In this document: positions 41,513 through 50,751 of the stretch, in pieces
Layout of the letters: every line of letters begins with the position of its first letter
How positions within the stretch are numbered: position 1 is the stretch's first letter
NCBI GenBank assembly: GCA_045591175.1
Contig: JAZNSI010000039.1
Coordinates: 66,523 to 130,522, forward strand
From: UBA11524 sp045591175
GTDB taxonomy: Bacteria > Bacillota > Clostridia > Christensenellales > Aristaeellaceae
Length of the DNA: 64,000 bases
Reading direction: 5' to 3'
Position numbers and translations under genes: made by a program
Notes under the pieces: model-generated
Seen by the model: the letters and a program-made list of their open reading frames with translations, nothing else
The model's database searches: none
Told to the model about the DNA's origin: nothing

Positions 41513-42559
41513 TCATTTCACATATTCGCGTACTGCCCTGACCGCCGCCTTCACCGCCGTGGGGATGGCCAGATCGCCCATTTCCTCCACAGGGACGAAT
41601 CGGTACCCGGCAGGCGCCTGCGCATCCTCCGGGACGGACATGGTGTAAAGCTGCATCTGCCAGATCTGATGGGTGAAGACATGCTTCGCCTCCCCTGCCG
41701 ACGCAACGCCGGTGACGGCAAACTTTGTCAGCTTCCGTACGGCGGAAGGCAGCTGGCGCAGCGTCGGCGTTCCCTCGATCATCGGGAACACCCACAGGCC
41801 GCGGAGCATCGCCTCCGTGCGCTGACGCATCAGGACGCGATCACCGGAGAAGATCAGGCATATGGTATAATCCAGTACCTTCGGCGGATTCTTGCGCGGA
41901 AGGACAGGCAGGTCCTCCGCATCGCCTGCGGCATAAGCGTCACATTCCGCCTGTAGGGGGCATTTCTCACATGCAGGCGTGCCGGGCGTGCAGATGGTCG
42001 CACCAAGATCCATGACGGCCTGGTTGAAATAGCCGGGGCGATCAGCAGGAACGAAGGCGGCAGCCTCCCCTTCCAGCGCACGGCGGACGGAGGGAACCCC
42101 GACGTTCTCCCGGATACCGCGAAGCCTGCTCACCACGCGGATAACGTTGCCATCCACCGCAGGCACGGGCTGATCAAAGGCAATGCTGGCGATGGCACCG
42201 GCGGTATAGGGACCGATGCCGCTGATCTTTCGCAGCTCCTCCACGGATGCCGGGATCACGCCGCCGTACTTCGTCACGACCTGCTTTGCGCCCTTATGCA
42301 GATTCCGGGCGCGGCTGTAATAGCCCAGGCCCTCCCACATTTTGAGGACGTCGTCCTCCGGGGCGGCGGCAAGGTCAACGATGGTCGGGAAGCGCTGCAA
42401 AAAGCGGTCATAATAACCGATAACGGTCTCTACGCGGGTCTGCTGGAGCATGGTTTCCGATACCCAGGTGCGGTAGGGATCGTGAATCCCCCGCCACGGC
42501 AGCGCGCGGGCGTGCTGGTCGTACCAGGCAAGGAGCAAAGGGGCAATGCGGTCAGGCAT
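41513..42559 (-). CDS. mutY: A/G-specific adenine glycosylase MutY
   Basis: A 348-residue base-excision repair enzyme that removes adenine opposite 8-oxoguanine. The helix-hairpin-helix reads ISGIGPYTAGAIA. The catalytic Glu35 (SETMLQQT) and Asp136 (VDGNV) are present. The [4Fe-4S] ligands Cys190, 197, 200 and 206 have the standard C-x6-C-x2-C-x5-C spacing. The C-terminal Nudix-like 8-oxoG recognition domain spans about 230-348. RBS GGAGG precedes ATG 42559. Confidence 0.96.
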   Translation of the reverse strand: MPDRIAPLLLAWYDQHARALPWRGIHDPYRTWVSETMLQQTRVETVIGYYDRFLQRFPTIVDLAAAPEDDVLKMWEGLGYYSRARNLHKGAKQVVTKYGGVIPASVEELRKISGIGPYTAGAIASIAFDQPVPAVDGNVIRVVSRLRGIRENVGVPSVRRALEGEAAAFVPADRPGYFNQAVMDLGATICTPGTPACEKCPLQAECDAYAAGDAEDLPVLPRKNPPKVLDYTICLIFSGDRVLMRQRTEAMLRGLWVFPMIEGTPTLRQLPSAVRKLTKFAVTGVASAGEAKHVFTHQIWQMQLYTMSVPEDAQAPAGYRFVPVEEMGDLAIPTAVKAAVRAVREYVK

Positions 42560-42588
42560 GGTCGTCCTCCGAAAAATTCTTTCGTCTT

Positions 42589-42597
42589 ATTATAACA
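42589..42597 (-). promoter_or_regulatory. Extended -10 promoter of mutY
   Basis: TGTTATAAT on the minus strand fits TGnTATAAT; the -35 region is weak. Confidence 0.55.
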
Positions 42598-42678
42598 CGA
42601 TTTGCGCGTTCTGGACAGATGCTGACACAAATTCCGTATCTTTTCCTTTTGTGTGCAGAAAAAGAACATCTGTCCCCC

Positions 42679-42706
42679 TTGCAATATCATGGAAAATGCG
42701 TATAAT
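42679..42706 (+). promoter_or_regulatory. Sigma-A promoter of groESL
   Basis: TTGCAA and TATAAT with a 16-bp spacer, directly before the CIRCE element. Confidence 0.85.
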
Positions 42707-42712
42707 AATTGT

Positions 42713-42739
42713 TTAGCACTCGTAGAATCGGAGTGCTAA
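42713..42739 (+). promoter_or_regulatory. CIRCE element (HrcA operator)
   Basis: TTAGCACTC-N9-GAGTGCTAA is a perfect CIRCE inverted repeat. HrcA binds it to repress groESL without heat stress; hrcA itself is not in the window. Confidence 0.98.
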
Positions 42740-42767
42740 AACCACGAACTTTCAGGAGGAATCATCC

Positions 42768-43052
42768 ATGACCGTGAAGCCTTTGGGTGACCGCGTTGTC
42801 ATCAAGAATGTAGAAGCAGAAGAGACCACCAAGTCCGGCCTGATCCTGACCAGCGCCGCCAAGGAAAAGCCCCAGATGGCAGAAGTGCTGGCTGTGGGCC
42901 CCGGCGGCAACGTGGACGGCAAGGAGATCGTGATGCAGGTGGAAGTTGGCCAGAAGGTCATTTATTCCAAGTACGCCGGCACCGAAGTGAAGATCGACGG
43001 CGAAGAGCTGATCATCGTCCGCCAGTCCGATATCCTGGCCATCGTTGAGTGA
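42768..43052 (+). CDS. groS: Co-chaperonin GroES
   Basis: A 94-residue GroES of normal length that caps the GroEL ring. Family motifs are PLGDRVVIK at the N-terminus, the mobile loop EEETTKSGLILTSA-type region, and GGNVDGKEI. The ATG follows CAGGAGGAATC. It is first in the CIRCE-controlled groESL operon, 43 bp ahead of groL. Confidence 0.98.
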   Translation: MTVKPLGDRVVIKNVEAEETTKSGLILTSAAKEKPQMAEVLAVGPGGNVDGKEIVMQVEVGQKVIYSKYAGTEVKIDGEELIIVRQSDILAIVE

Positions 43053-43095
43053 GTTGTCACTCTCCCCTATCATCTGAGTTAAGGAGTGTATTATC

Positions 43096-44730
<1,635 letters not shown>

Positions 44731-44744
44731 GCGCTGATGCGCTT

Positions 44745-44778
44745 CAAAAAGATGGCTTCTTTGAAGCCATCTTTTTGA
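44745..44778 (+). terminator. Intrinsic terminator after groL
   Basis: A 15-bp perfect stem CAAAAAGATGGCTTC/GAAGCCATCTTTTTG with a 3-base loop. Confidence 0.92.
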
Positions 44779-45286
44779 GTTGAATGGACATCTTCCTGAG
44801 GGCAGTTCAAGTTTCACTGTTCACTTCGTTCACGACCAGGAAATTGCAAGGTATGTTTTCCGCAAGCGGAAAACGCCCCGCCCCGGCGGCAACGCCCCCG
44901 GATACGGATCCAGTCAGTGGGCCTGCGGGTCATCCGACACCTCCCATGGTTTTCCTGCTCTCCCTCTTGGGGAGAGCCTTTTTGTTTTGGGCATTTTCTT
45001 CCGCATCCGGTCAAATTTCATCGGTGGTTCATCATCCGGACATATTTGCGTGCTATCATCAGGTAGAAGATGGATATGCAGTCATAAATGTTAAGGCATT
45101 GTAAATCTTCACAGGGGATGAAAGATTTTCCCGTTCTCGTGCGTTTTATTGGTGAAGGGGCCATCATATACTTGACCATCCATGAGCCGCGAAGGAGCCT
45201 GTCGAAAGGCCGCTGCCTTTGGCGGATGCGGGAACATGCGGCATAACGCGTGATTCCGCGCATACATTATGAGAGGATGGTGGCAG
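44779..45286. other. Long intergenic region with a structured segment and terminator
   Basis: About 500 bases hold no convincing gene. From about 44830 to 44956 there are several possible hairpins: GTTTTCCG/CGGAAAAC, GGCG-GCAA-CGCC, CGGAT/ATCCG and an outer CAGGAAA/TTTCCTG. An intrinsic terminator follows at once. The rest (44990-45286) is A/T-richer with no clear promoter for the deacetylase. The structured part could be a small RNA or a dispersed intergenic repeat; I cannot assign a family. Confidence 0.5.
44957..44985 (+). terminator. Intrinsic terminator of unknown transcript
   Basis: The stem GCTCTCCC/GGGAGAGC is followed by CTTTTTG, about 180 bp after the groL terminator, with no gene in between. 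Confidence 0.8.
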
Positions 45287-46108
45287 ATGATGACAAGCCC
45301 CACGACCCTCACACGCCGGGAAAAGCCGGTCTTTGACTGGCCGAAGAAGTCCAGGAAGTTTCCCCTGCGTCCGGCGGCGCTGCTGTGCGCCCTGGCGGTG
45401 CTCTGCGCGCTGTACCTGGGGCCGCTGCAGCAGGACGCAACTGCCGTCGTTGCCGCGAAGAAGGTGCTGCCCATCTACTCCGTGGAACGGGCCGACAAGG
45501 TGATCTCCGTCACCTTCGACGCCTCCTGGGGCGGCGACAAGACCCGCGCGATCCTTGACCTGCTGGATGAGTACAACGCCAAAGCAACCTTCTTCCTGGT
45601 GGGCATCTGGGTGGACAAATACCCGGAGCTGGTGAAGGAGATCGCCGCGCGGGGGCATGAGATCGGCAATCACTCCGACAGCCATGCCCACTTCACCCAG
45701 ATCTCGGACAGCAAGATCCGTGCTGAACTGGACAGCTGCTCGGACAAGATCGAGGCCCTCACTGGTACGCGGCCCACGCTGTTCCGCCCGCCCTACGGGG
45801 ACTACAACAGCAAGGTCATCACCGTTGTGCGGGACGAAGGCTACGAGGCCGTGCAATGGTCCATCGACTCGCTGGACTGGAAGAACCGCGGCGTCGCAGA
45901 CCTGGTCAAACGGGCCACTACGAATGTGCAGCCGGGGGATATCATCCTCTTCCACAATGACTCGGAGTTCATCGTGGAGGCGCTGCCCGCCATCCTTAAA
46001 CACTATCAGGCGCAGGGATTCAATATGATCCCCGCCAGGGACATCCTGCTTTCAGGAACTACAACCATCGACGTGCAGGGCAAGCAGCATCCCGCCGCTG
46101 CCCAGTAG
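45287..46108 (+). CDS. PdaB-like sporulation polysaccharide deacetylase
   Basis: A 273-residue NodB-fold deacetylase anchored by one N-terminal helix (AALLCALAVLCALYLGPL). Catalytic motifs are SVTFDASWGG (metal/base Asp region), the metal-binding HSDSH and RPPYGDYN, then DILFHN-type IILFHND. This best fits the PdaB family needed for spore cortex maintenance; a vegetative peptidoglycan deacetylase is the alternative. The start is ATG 45287 or 45290 after GAGAGGATGG. It lies 30 bp ahead of the SSB-like gene. Confidence 0.85.
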   Translation: MMTSPTTLTRREKPVFDWPKKSRKFPLRPAALLCALAVLCALYLGPLQQDATAVVAAKKVLPIYSVERADKVISVTFDASWGGDKTRAILDLLDEYNAKATFFLVGIWVDKYPELVKEIAARGHEIGNHSDSHAHFTQISDSKIRAELDSCSDKIEALTGTRPTLFRPPYGDYNSKVITVVRDEGYEAVQWSIDSLDWKNRGVADLVKRATTNVQPGDIILFHNDSEFIVEALPAILKHYQAQGFNMIPARDILLSGTTTIDVQGKQHPAAAQ

Positions 46109-46138
46109 CAACGTCAAATGCAAAGAGAGGGAATCGCT

Positions 46139-46858
46139 ATGGAAGAAACCGGGAACTACCTGCATTTGTCTGGCATTCTGACTGACACGCCCGAGTATGG
46201 CCACGAGGTCTTCGGGGAGAAATTCTACTATGCAACGCTGTCGGTGCCGCGTCTGTCCGGCGCGGAGGATCTGCTGCCCATCACCATCTCCGAGCGGCTG
46301 ATGGAGGGCGTCAACCTGGAGGTCGGCGCACCACTGTGCTTCGAAGGTCAGCTGCGCAGCTACAACAAGGTGATCGAGGGCGCAGGCCGCCTGCTGATCA
46401 CCGGCTTTGCCCAGCGTCTGCTGGACCCCGACACCGAAGAGAACCCCAATCAGGTGCACCTGACCGGCGCGCTGTGCAAGCCGCCGAGCTACCGCACCAC
46501 GCCCTTTGGCCGGGAGATCGCCGACCTGATGCTGGCCGTCAACCGTGCCTACGGCAAGAGCGACTACATCCCCTGCATTACCTGGGGACGCACGGCGCGC
46601 TTCGCCAGCCACCTGAAGGTCGGCGACAAGGTGACGCTGCTGGGCCGCTTCCAGTCCCGCGCATACCAGAAGCAGCTGGGCGACGGCACGGTGCTGAACA
46701 AGACGGCCTACGAGGTCTCCGTTGGCCGCCTGACCATGGCGGACAACATTGTTCAGCCCAGCGCCCCCTTCGTCATCCGCCAGGGCATTCGCGAGGACGC
46801 TCCCCTGCACTATGAGACCGTCGCAACGGACTCCGGCTTTCTGAGCAATCCGCAGTAA
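46139..46858 (+). CDS. Single-strand DNA-binding-like protein with two OB folds
   Basis: A 239-residue protein with two SSB/PriB-type OB domains. The first (about 1-95) shows NYLHLSGILTDTPEYGHEVFG and FYYATLSVPR. The second (about 105-205) shows NQVHLTGALCKPPSYRTTPFGREIADLMLAVNR-type strands with WGRTARFAS and GDKVTLLGRFQSR. The second half is the more canonical SSB domain. There is no acidic C-terminal tail, so it is not the main replicative SSB. The start is the ATG after GAGAGGGAATCGCT. Confidence 0.82.
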   Translation: MEETGNYLHLSGILTDTPEYGHEVFGEKFYYATLSVPRLSGAEDLLPITISERLMEGVNLEVGAPLCFEGQLRSYNKVIEGAGRLLITGFAQRLLDPDTEENPNQVHLTGALCKPPSYRTTPFGREIADLMLAVNRAYGKSDYIPCITWGRTARFASHLKVGDKVTLLGRFQSRAYQKQLGDGTVLNKTAYEVSVGRLTMADNIVQPSAPFVIRQGIREDAPLHYETVATDSGFLSNPQ

Positions 46859-46867
46859 ATGAAAATC

Positions 46868-46897
46868 AGGCTGATGCAGCAATGCACCAGCCTTTTT
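46868..46897 (+). terminator. Intrinsic terminator after the SSB-like gene
   Basis: The stem AGGCTG/CAGCCT with an inner TGCA/TGCA is followed by TTTTTC. Confidence 0.75.
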
Positions 46898-46898
46898 C

Positions 46899-47708
46899 TT
46901 ATGGCCGCGTTGATATACTGAGAAAATGTGTGGAGAACCCCATCAGACTCTCCTCCCGCTCCAGCAGGCGGACAATGCGCAGAATGGCCTCCCGCTTGCC
47001 GGGATCATGCCAGCTCTCATCCAGACCGCGGATGATCCACGCCGGACCAATCACGCCCCGCAGATCTACATCGTTAAAGCCTGCAGCAGCCACCTCGGCT
47101 CGCAGCTCCTCCGGGCGATGGAAGTACACCCGCCCGATCTCATTGCCGGTGTAATGGCCCGTCCGCACTGTGGATTCGATCGCCCGGTATGCGTCTTCGT
47201 CATCCAGTACAGGCCGCCAGTCGTAGCATTCGGTGTATTTCAGCGCCGTGGAAAAGCAGGTGATGTTTGCCGTGAACAGCTTGCCGCCGGGCTTTAACAG
47301 ACGGCGACATTCCGCCAGGCATTTGGCCCGCTCTTCCCGTTCGACGATGTGGTACAAGGGGCCAAAGAGGAGGATCGCATCCGCAGATGCGTCTTCTCTC
47401 GGGATACTGCGGGCATCGGCAACCACGGCATCCGCCAGAATGGCAGCGTTCTCGTTGACTTTCGCCAGGCGGATATGTTCCTCCGCCAGGTCAAAGAGGT
47501 GCACCTCATAGCCATGCGCTGCAAGAAAGAAAGCATATTCTCCATACGCACCGCCAACGTCGTAGATCACAGCCGGGGGCGACGGAAGCTCCTCCAGCAA
47601 AATTTCCTTCGTGCGGGCAAACTCAATCAGGCCCAGTCCGCGATGCAGTCGCCCGACTTCTATCCCGGCATTGTAGTTCGCCAGGCCATTGGGATCAATC
47701 AGGTTCAT
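46899..47708 (-). CDS. Class I SAM-dependent methyltransferase under leader-peptide attenuation
   Basis: A protein of about 269 residues. The SAM-binding motif I reads VIYDVGGAYGEYAFFLAA, followed by an acidic end of strand 2 (VHLFDLAEEHI) and the post-I motifs DAILLFGPLYHI and LLKPGGKLF. This is the UbiE/COQ5-like class I fold; the substrate is unknown. It is not an Erm- or Cfr-type enzyme by motif. Codons are more A/T-rich than the neighbours'. The ATG at 47708 follows AAAGGA; ATG 47717 and 47726 are alternatives. A short leader ORF and a terminator lie upstream, which suggests control by ribosome stalling. Confidence 0.85.
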   Translation of the reverse strand: MNLIDPNGLANYNAGIEVGRLHRGLGLIEFARTKEILLEELPSPPAVIYDVGGAYGEYAFFLAAHGYEVHLFDLAEEHIRLAKVNENAAILADAVVADARSIPREDASADAILLFGPLYHIVEREERAKCLAECRRLLKPGGKLFTANITCFSTALKYTECYDWRPVLDDEDAYRAIESTVRTGHYTGNEIGRVYFHRPEELRAEVAAAGFNDVDLRGVIGPAWIIRGLDESWHDPGKREAILRIVRLLEREESLMGFSTHFLSISTRP

Positions 47709-47799
47709 ATCACTCATTCCTTTCATGATTTGTTGGCACCGCCCCTTCTGCTGGGGGACTTCTTGCTGTTCCGGCACTTCCCTCACCTCCCCAAAATAC

Positions 47800-47829
47800 A
47801 AAAAAGCCAGAAGCCGCGAGGCTCCTGGC
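47800..47829 (-). terminator. Attenuator terminator ahead of the methyltransferase
   Basis: On the minus strand GCCAGGAGCC, loop TCGC, GGCTTCTGGC (one G-U pair) is followed by TTTTTT. It lies between the 22-codon leader and the methyltransferase. Its 5' arm can also pair with the end of the leader ORF. Confidence 0.88.
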
Positions 47830-47850
47830 CGGTGAACTTTCGTTATGGCA

Positions 47851-47919
47851 TCACCAACAGGCCCGCGGTTTCAAGCAAACGGCGGACTGCTGCTGGTTGG
47901 TGATGACAAACTTGAACAT
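47851..47919 (-). CDS. 22-codon leader peptide of the methyltransferase attenuator
   Basis: ATG at 47919 follows AGGAG (47929-47933) with a 9-base gap. The peptide begins MFKFVITNQQQ and ends AVCLKPRACW. It contains Lys-Pro-Arg (residues 17-19), which fits the R/K-x-R/K motif of macrolide-dependent ribosome arrest. Start codons 5-8 and the ORF end form an inverted repeat (CATCACCAAC 47896-47905 and GTTGGTGATG 47849-47858 on the minus strand). The ORF end can instead pair with the terminator 5' arm (47824-47834), giving an antiterminator. I read this as a transcription-attenuation leader; the inducer is inferred. Confidence 0.72.
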   Translation of the reverse strand: MFKFVITNQQQSAVCLKPRACW

Positions 47920-47944
47920 AGCGAAAATCTCCTGATGATCCGGA

Positions 47945-49009
47945 TTACAGCTTCTGCCCGCAGTTGGAGCAGAACTTGGCGCCGGGGGCGGTGGGCTGGC
48001 CACAGCCGGGGCAGGCAGCGGTCGCCGCCTGCTTCGCGCCGCAGTTGGAGCAGAACTTCGCGCCCGCCGCGACAGGATTGCCGCACTCAGGGCAGAAGGA
48101 GCCCTTCACCGCAGGAGCGGCCTGCTGGGGCTGCTGATTCTGCTGGTTGAAGGAGTTGGCGAACATCTGGCCCATCGCCATGCCCGCGCCCATGCCCATG
48201 CCCGCGCCGGCGGAGCTGTTGGGGGTAGAAGCGGCCTCGCGCATGGCCTCGGCAGCCTGGTACTGGGTGTACTTGTTCATATCGCCCAGCACGCCCATGG
48301 AGGTGCGCTTGTCCATGGACTTCTCGACTTCCTCAGGCAGGGAGATGTTCTCGATGACGAAGGAGGTCAGCGTCACGCCCAGGGGTGCGATCTTGGGATT
48401 CATCGCCTGCAGGGCGTAATTGGACAGCTCGTCATAATTCGCCGCCAGATCCAGCGCGGGGATCTTGCTCTCGGCGATGGCGTCGGACAGGCCGGACACC
48501 AGCGTACGCTTGATCTGGCCCTCGATATCCTCCGCGGTGGTGACCTTCTTGGTGCCGAAGACCTCGCGCAGGAACACAACGGGGTCACTGACCTTGAAGG
48601 CGTACACGCCAAAGGCGCGGATGCGGATCATGCCGAACTCGGCGTCACGCATCATCACGGGATTGGCGGTGCCCCACTTGCGGTCCAGGAACTGCTTGGT
48701 ATTGATGAAGTACACGTCCGCCTTGAAGGGGCTGTTAAAGCCGAACTTCCAGGACTGGAGCTTGGTCATGATGGGCATATTGGAGGTGGACAGCTCGTAG
48801 CGGCCAGGGCCGTAGACGTCCGCCAGCTCGCCCTCGTTGACGAAGATGGCCACCTGGCTCTCCCGCACGGTGAGCTGCGCGCCCATCATGATCTCCTTGC
48901 CGCCCATGTCGTACTTGTACACCATGGTGTTGGAAGAGTTGTCCGTCCACTCGATCACGTCGATGAACTGGCCCTTCACAAAGCTGCCGATCGCATCAAA
49001 GATACCCAT
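47945..49009 (-). CDS. SPFH-domain protein with C-terminal double zinc ribbon
   Basis: A 354-residue protein of the YdjI/virion-core-like SPFH family. The N-terminal half (MGIFDAIGSFVKGQFIDVIEW, EVFGTKKVTTAEDIEGQIK) is the band-7-like domain. A Gly/Met/Gln-rich linker (about 270-300) leads to two zinc ribbons: CPECGNPVAAGAKFCSNCG and CPGCGQPTAPGAKFCSNCG. Such proteins bind membranes and often accompany phage-shock-like systems. The start follows AAGGAGG. The degenerate receiver gene is 35 bp upstream. Confidence 0.9.
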   Translation of the reverse strand: MGIFDAIGSFVKGQFIDVIEWTDNSSNTMVYKYDMGGKEIMMGAQLTVRESQVAIFVNEGELADVYGPGRYELSTSNMPIMTKLQSWKFGFNSPFKADVYFINTKQFLDRKWGTANPVMMRDAEFGMIRIRAFGVYAFKVSDPVVFLREVFGTKKVTTAEDIEGQIKRTLVSGLSDAIAESKIPALDLAANYDELSNYALQAMNPKIAPLGVTLTSFVIENISLPEEVEKSMDKRTSMGVLGDMNKYTQYQAAEAMREAASTPNSSAGAGMGMGAGMAMGQMFANSFNQQNQQPQQAAPAVKGSFCPECGNPVAAGAKFCSNCGAKQAATAACPGCGQPTAPGAKFCSNCGQKL

Positions 49010-49044
49010 ACGCAAATCCTCCTTAACGCATATTTCAGTTGGGG

Positions 49045-49851
49045 TTAAATCGTCTTGTCACTGGCCATCGCGGTCAAGGCGGGCAGCACCCGCATGGACG
49101 CAATGGTCAGGTCGATACCAAGATATTCGTCAACGTGGTCGATGCAGTCCTGCACATGGCGGGACACCACGCCGGTCATGGATTCCTCCGCCGTCTCCAT
49201 CTCATGGTGGAGCATCGGGCAGCCCAGCAGCAGGATGCGCTCGCCGGGCAGCACGCAGCTGAGGATGCGCAGCCCCGCTACCTCCACGCCGAAGATATTG
49301 CGCAGAGCCATCTCCAGGCGCTCCGGGCCGTAATGCCATCGTCCGCGCAGGAAATCGCTGCCCTCGGGCATCTTCAGCTCCGCCACCACGCAGGGGCGGT
49401 GGGGATCCATCTTACTGCGCACCAGACGGAGCATCCGTTCCACATCCTTGCCGGAGGGAATGCGGCGATCCATCATCGCGCGGAAGTACTCATGGCGGCA
49501 TACCATCATCTGGTCGGAAAGGGTATAATTGTCATTGGAAATATCCGCATTGAGGCGGACCAGAAGCTTGCGGGTCTCCAGCGTGCGGAGCTCAACCTCG
49601 CCGCGCTTGTCGGGCGCTTCCATCACCGGCAGATCAGGATGCTGCTCCATCAGCGCCTGGTAGAGCGCCGCGTCTTCCTCCGCCGGGAGGGCAACGGCAA
49701 CCGCGTCAGCGTGGTAGGCCTTAAGGCTTGCCAGCGCTTCCTCTACGCTTTGGGCCGTGCGGGGGGCCTTGAAGCCCAGATCCTCCCAGGCGACGGCAGC
49801 AAAGGCGTCGCGCACCGCCTGATGATTCGTTACAAGAAGGAGTTTGTACAT
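49045..49851 (-). CDS. Degenerate YesN-type receiver protein without a DNA-binding domain
   Basis: A 268-residue protein. The first 110 residues follow the layout of a YesN/AraC-type response regulator receiver (YKLLLVTNHQAVRDAF, WEDLGF, SVEEALASLKAYHADAVAVAL). However, the acidic pocket after strand 1 is TNH and the phospho-Asp position after strand 3 is a neutral residue. The middle part (RHEYFRAMMDRRIP..., RWHYGPERLEMALRNI) resembles the linker of the same family. No AraC HTH follows. It may be a phosphorylation-independent partner protein; its role with the downstream SPFH gene is unknown. Confidence 0.7.
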   Translation of the reverse strand: MYKLLLVTNHQAVRDAFAAVAWEDLGFKAPRTAQSVEEALASLKAYHADAVAVALPAEEDAALYQALMEQHPDLPVMEAPDKRGEVELRTLETRKLLVRLNADISNDNYTLSDQMMVCRHEYFRAMMDRRIPSGKDVERMLRLVRSKMDPHRPCVVAELKMPEGSDFLRGRWHYGPERLEMALRNIFGVEVAGLRILSCVLPGERILLLGCPMLHHEMETAEESMTGVVSRHVQDCIDHVDEYLGIDLTIASMRVLPALTAMASDKTI

Positions 49852-49936
49852 TCGTGCAGCCTCCAAATCTAAAATCGACAAATATCATTATACCGCGTTT
49901 TTCACCAAATAGCAAGGGAAAGCGATGATTTGCCGC

Positions 49937-50626
49937 TTATTCCCCGCGCAGGAGGTTTTCCACCACCTGCTGGGAATGATCCGCTGCCAGCCGGGTGAAG
50001 GTGGGGTAATCCATATCGCTGTGGCCGTCCGCCTGGTCGGAAATGGAGCGCAGCACGCAGCACTTTACGCCATGGGCATAGCAGGCATGGGCCACCGCGC
50101 CGCCTTCCATCTCGACAGCCTTGGCATGAAACAGCCCGTTGATGCGGCTGCGCACATCGCCGGAGTTGATGAACTGGTCGCCGGTGGCAATGATGCCCTC
50201 GTGGACATTCACGCCCTCCACCTGAGAGGCAGCCTTGACCAGCTTCATGCGCAACGCTTCGTCACAGGGGATCTCCACCAGGTTGATCTTGCTCACCAGG
50301 CCCACGGGATCACCGATGGGCGAGGTATCCATATCGTGCTGGACAGCAGCGGTGGCGATGACCATATCGCCGATGGAAACCGTCGTGTCCCCTGCCCCAG
50401 CCACGCCGAGATTCAGGATCCACTCCGGCTGATAATGCAGGATCATGCTCTGGGCGCACAGGGCGGCGTTCACCTTGCCCGGGCCGCAGACGGCCAGAAC
50501 GGTCTCCTTGCCAAAGAGCTTGCCGCTGACAAACACATCCATGCCGATCTTCTTTTCCTGGCGGTCTTCCACCTGCGCCATCAGCGCCTCAACCTCCACC
50601 GACATGGCTCCGATCAATCCGTACAT
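49937..50626 (-). CDS. mtnN: 5'-methylthioadenosine/S-adenosylhomocysteine nucleosidase
   Basis: A 229-residue cytoplasmic nucleosidase that splits MTA and SAH, feeding methionine salvage and AI-2 precursors. The N-terminus GLIGAMSVEVEAL, the GVAGAGDTTVSIGDMVI loop, VEMEGGAVAHACY and the catalytic Asp in SISDQAD are all present. The length is normal. The ATG at 50626 follows CAGGAGGATC, behind a clear promoter. Confidence 0.95.
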   Translation of the reverse strand: MYGLIGAMSVEVEALMAQVEDRQEKKIGMDVFVSGKLFGKETVLAVCGPGKVNAALCAQSMILHYQPEWILNLGVAGAGDTTVSIGDMVIATAAVQHDMDTSPIGDPVGLVSKINLVEIPCDEALRMKLVKAASQVEGVNVHEGIIATGDQFINSGDVRSRINGLFHAKAVEMEGGAVAHACYAHGVKCCVLRSISDQADGHSDMDYPTFTRLAADHSQQVVENLLRGE

Positions 50627-50659
50627 CGTTGATCCTCCTGTTAATAGACATACACATTT

Positions 50660-50688
50660 ATTATACCTTTTTCCTGCCCTTTCGTCAA
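50660..50688 (-). promoter_or_regulatory. Sigma-A promoter of mtnN
   Basis: TTGACG (50683-50688) and TATAAT (50660-50665) with a 17-bp spacer. Confidence 0.85.
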
Positions 50689-50751
50689 TCACGGATTGCA
50701 GGATACTTTTCACTTCCGCCGCGCACAATATCTGCCAAAGGAGGTGCTGGT

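Noticed and set aside
44780..45104. Two overlapping frames of about 105 codons after groL
   Set aside because: They cross a strong terminator, lack an RBS and show no conserved-looking sequence.
45182..45253. A 23-codon frame before the deacetylase gene, considered as another leader peptide
   Set aside because: There is no ribosome-binding site, no following terminator and no RBS-hiding hairpin.
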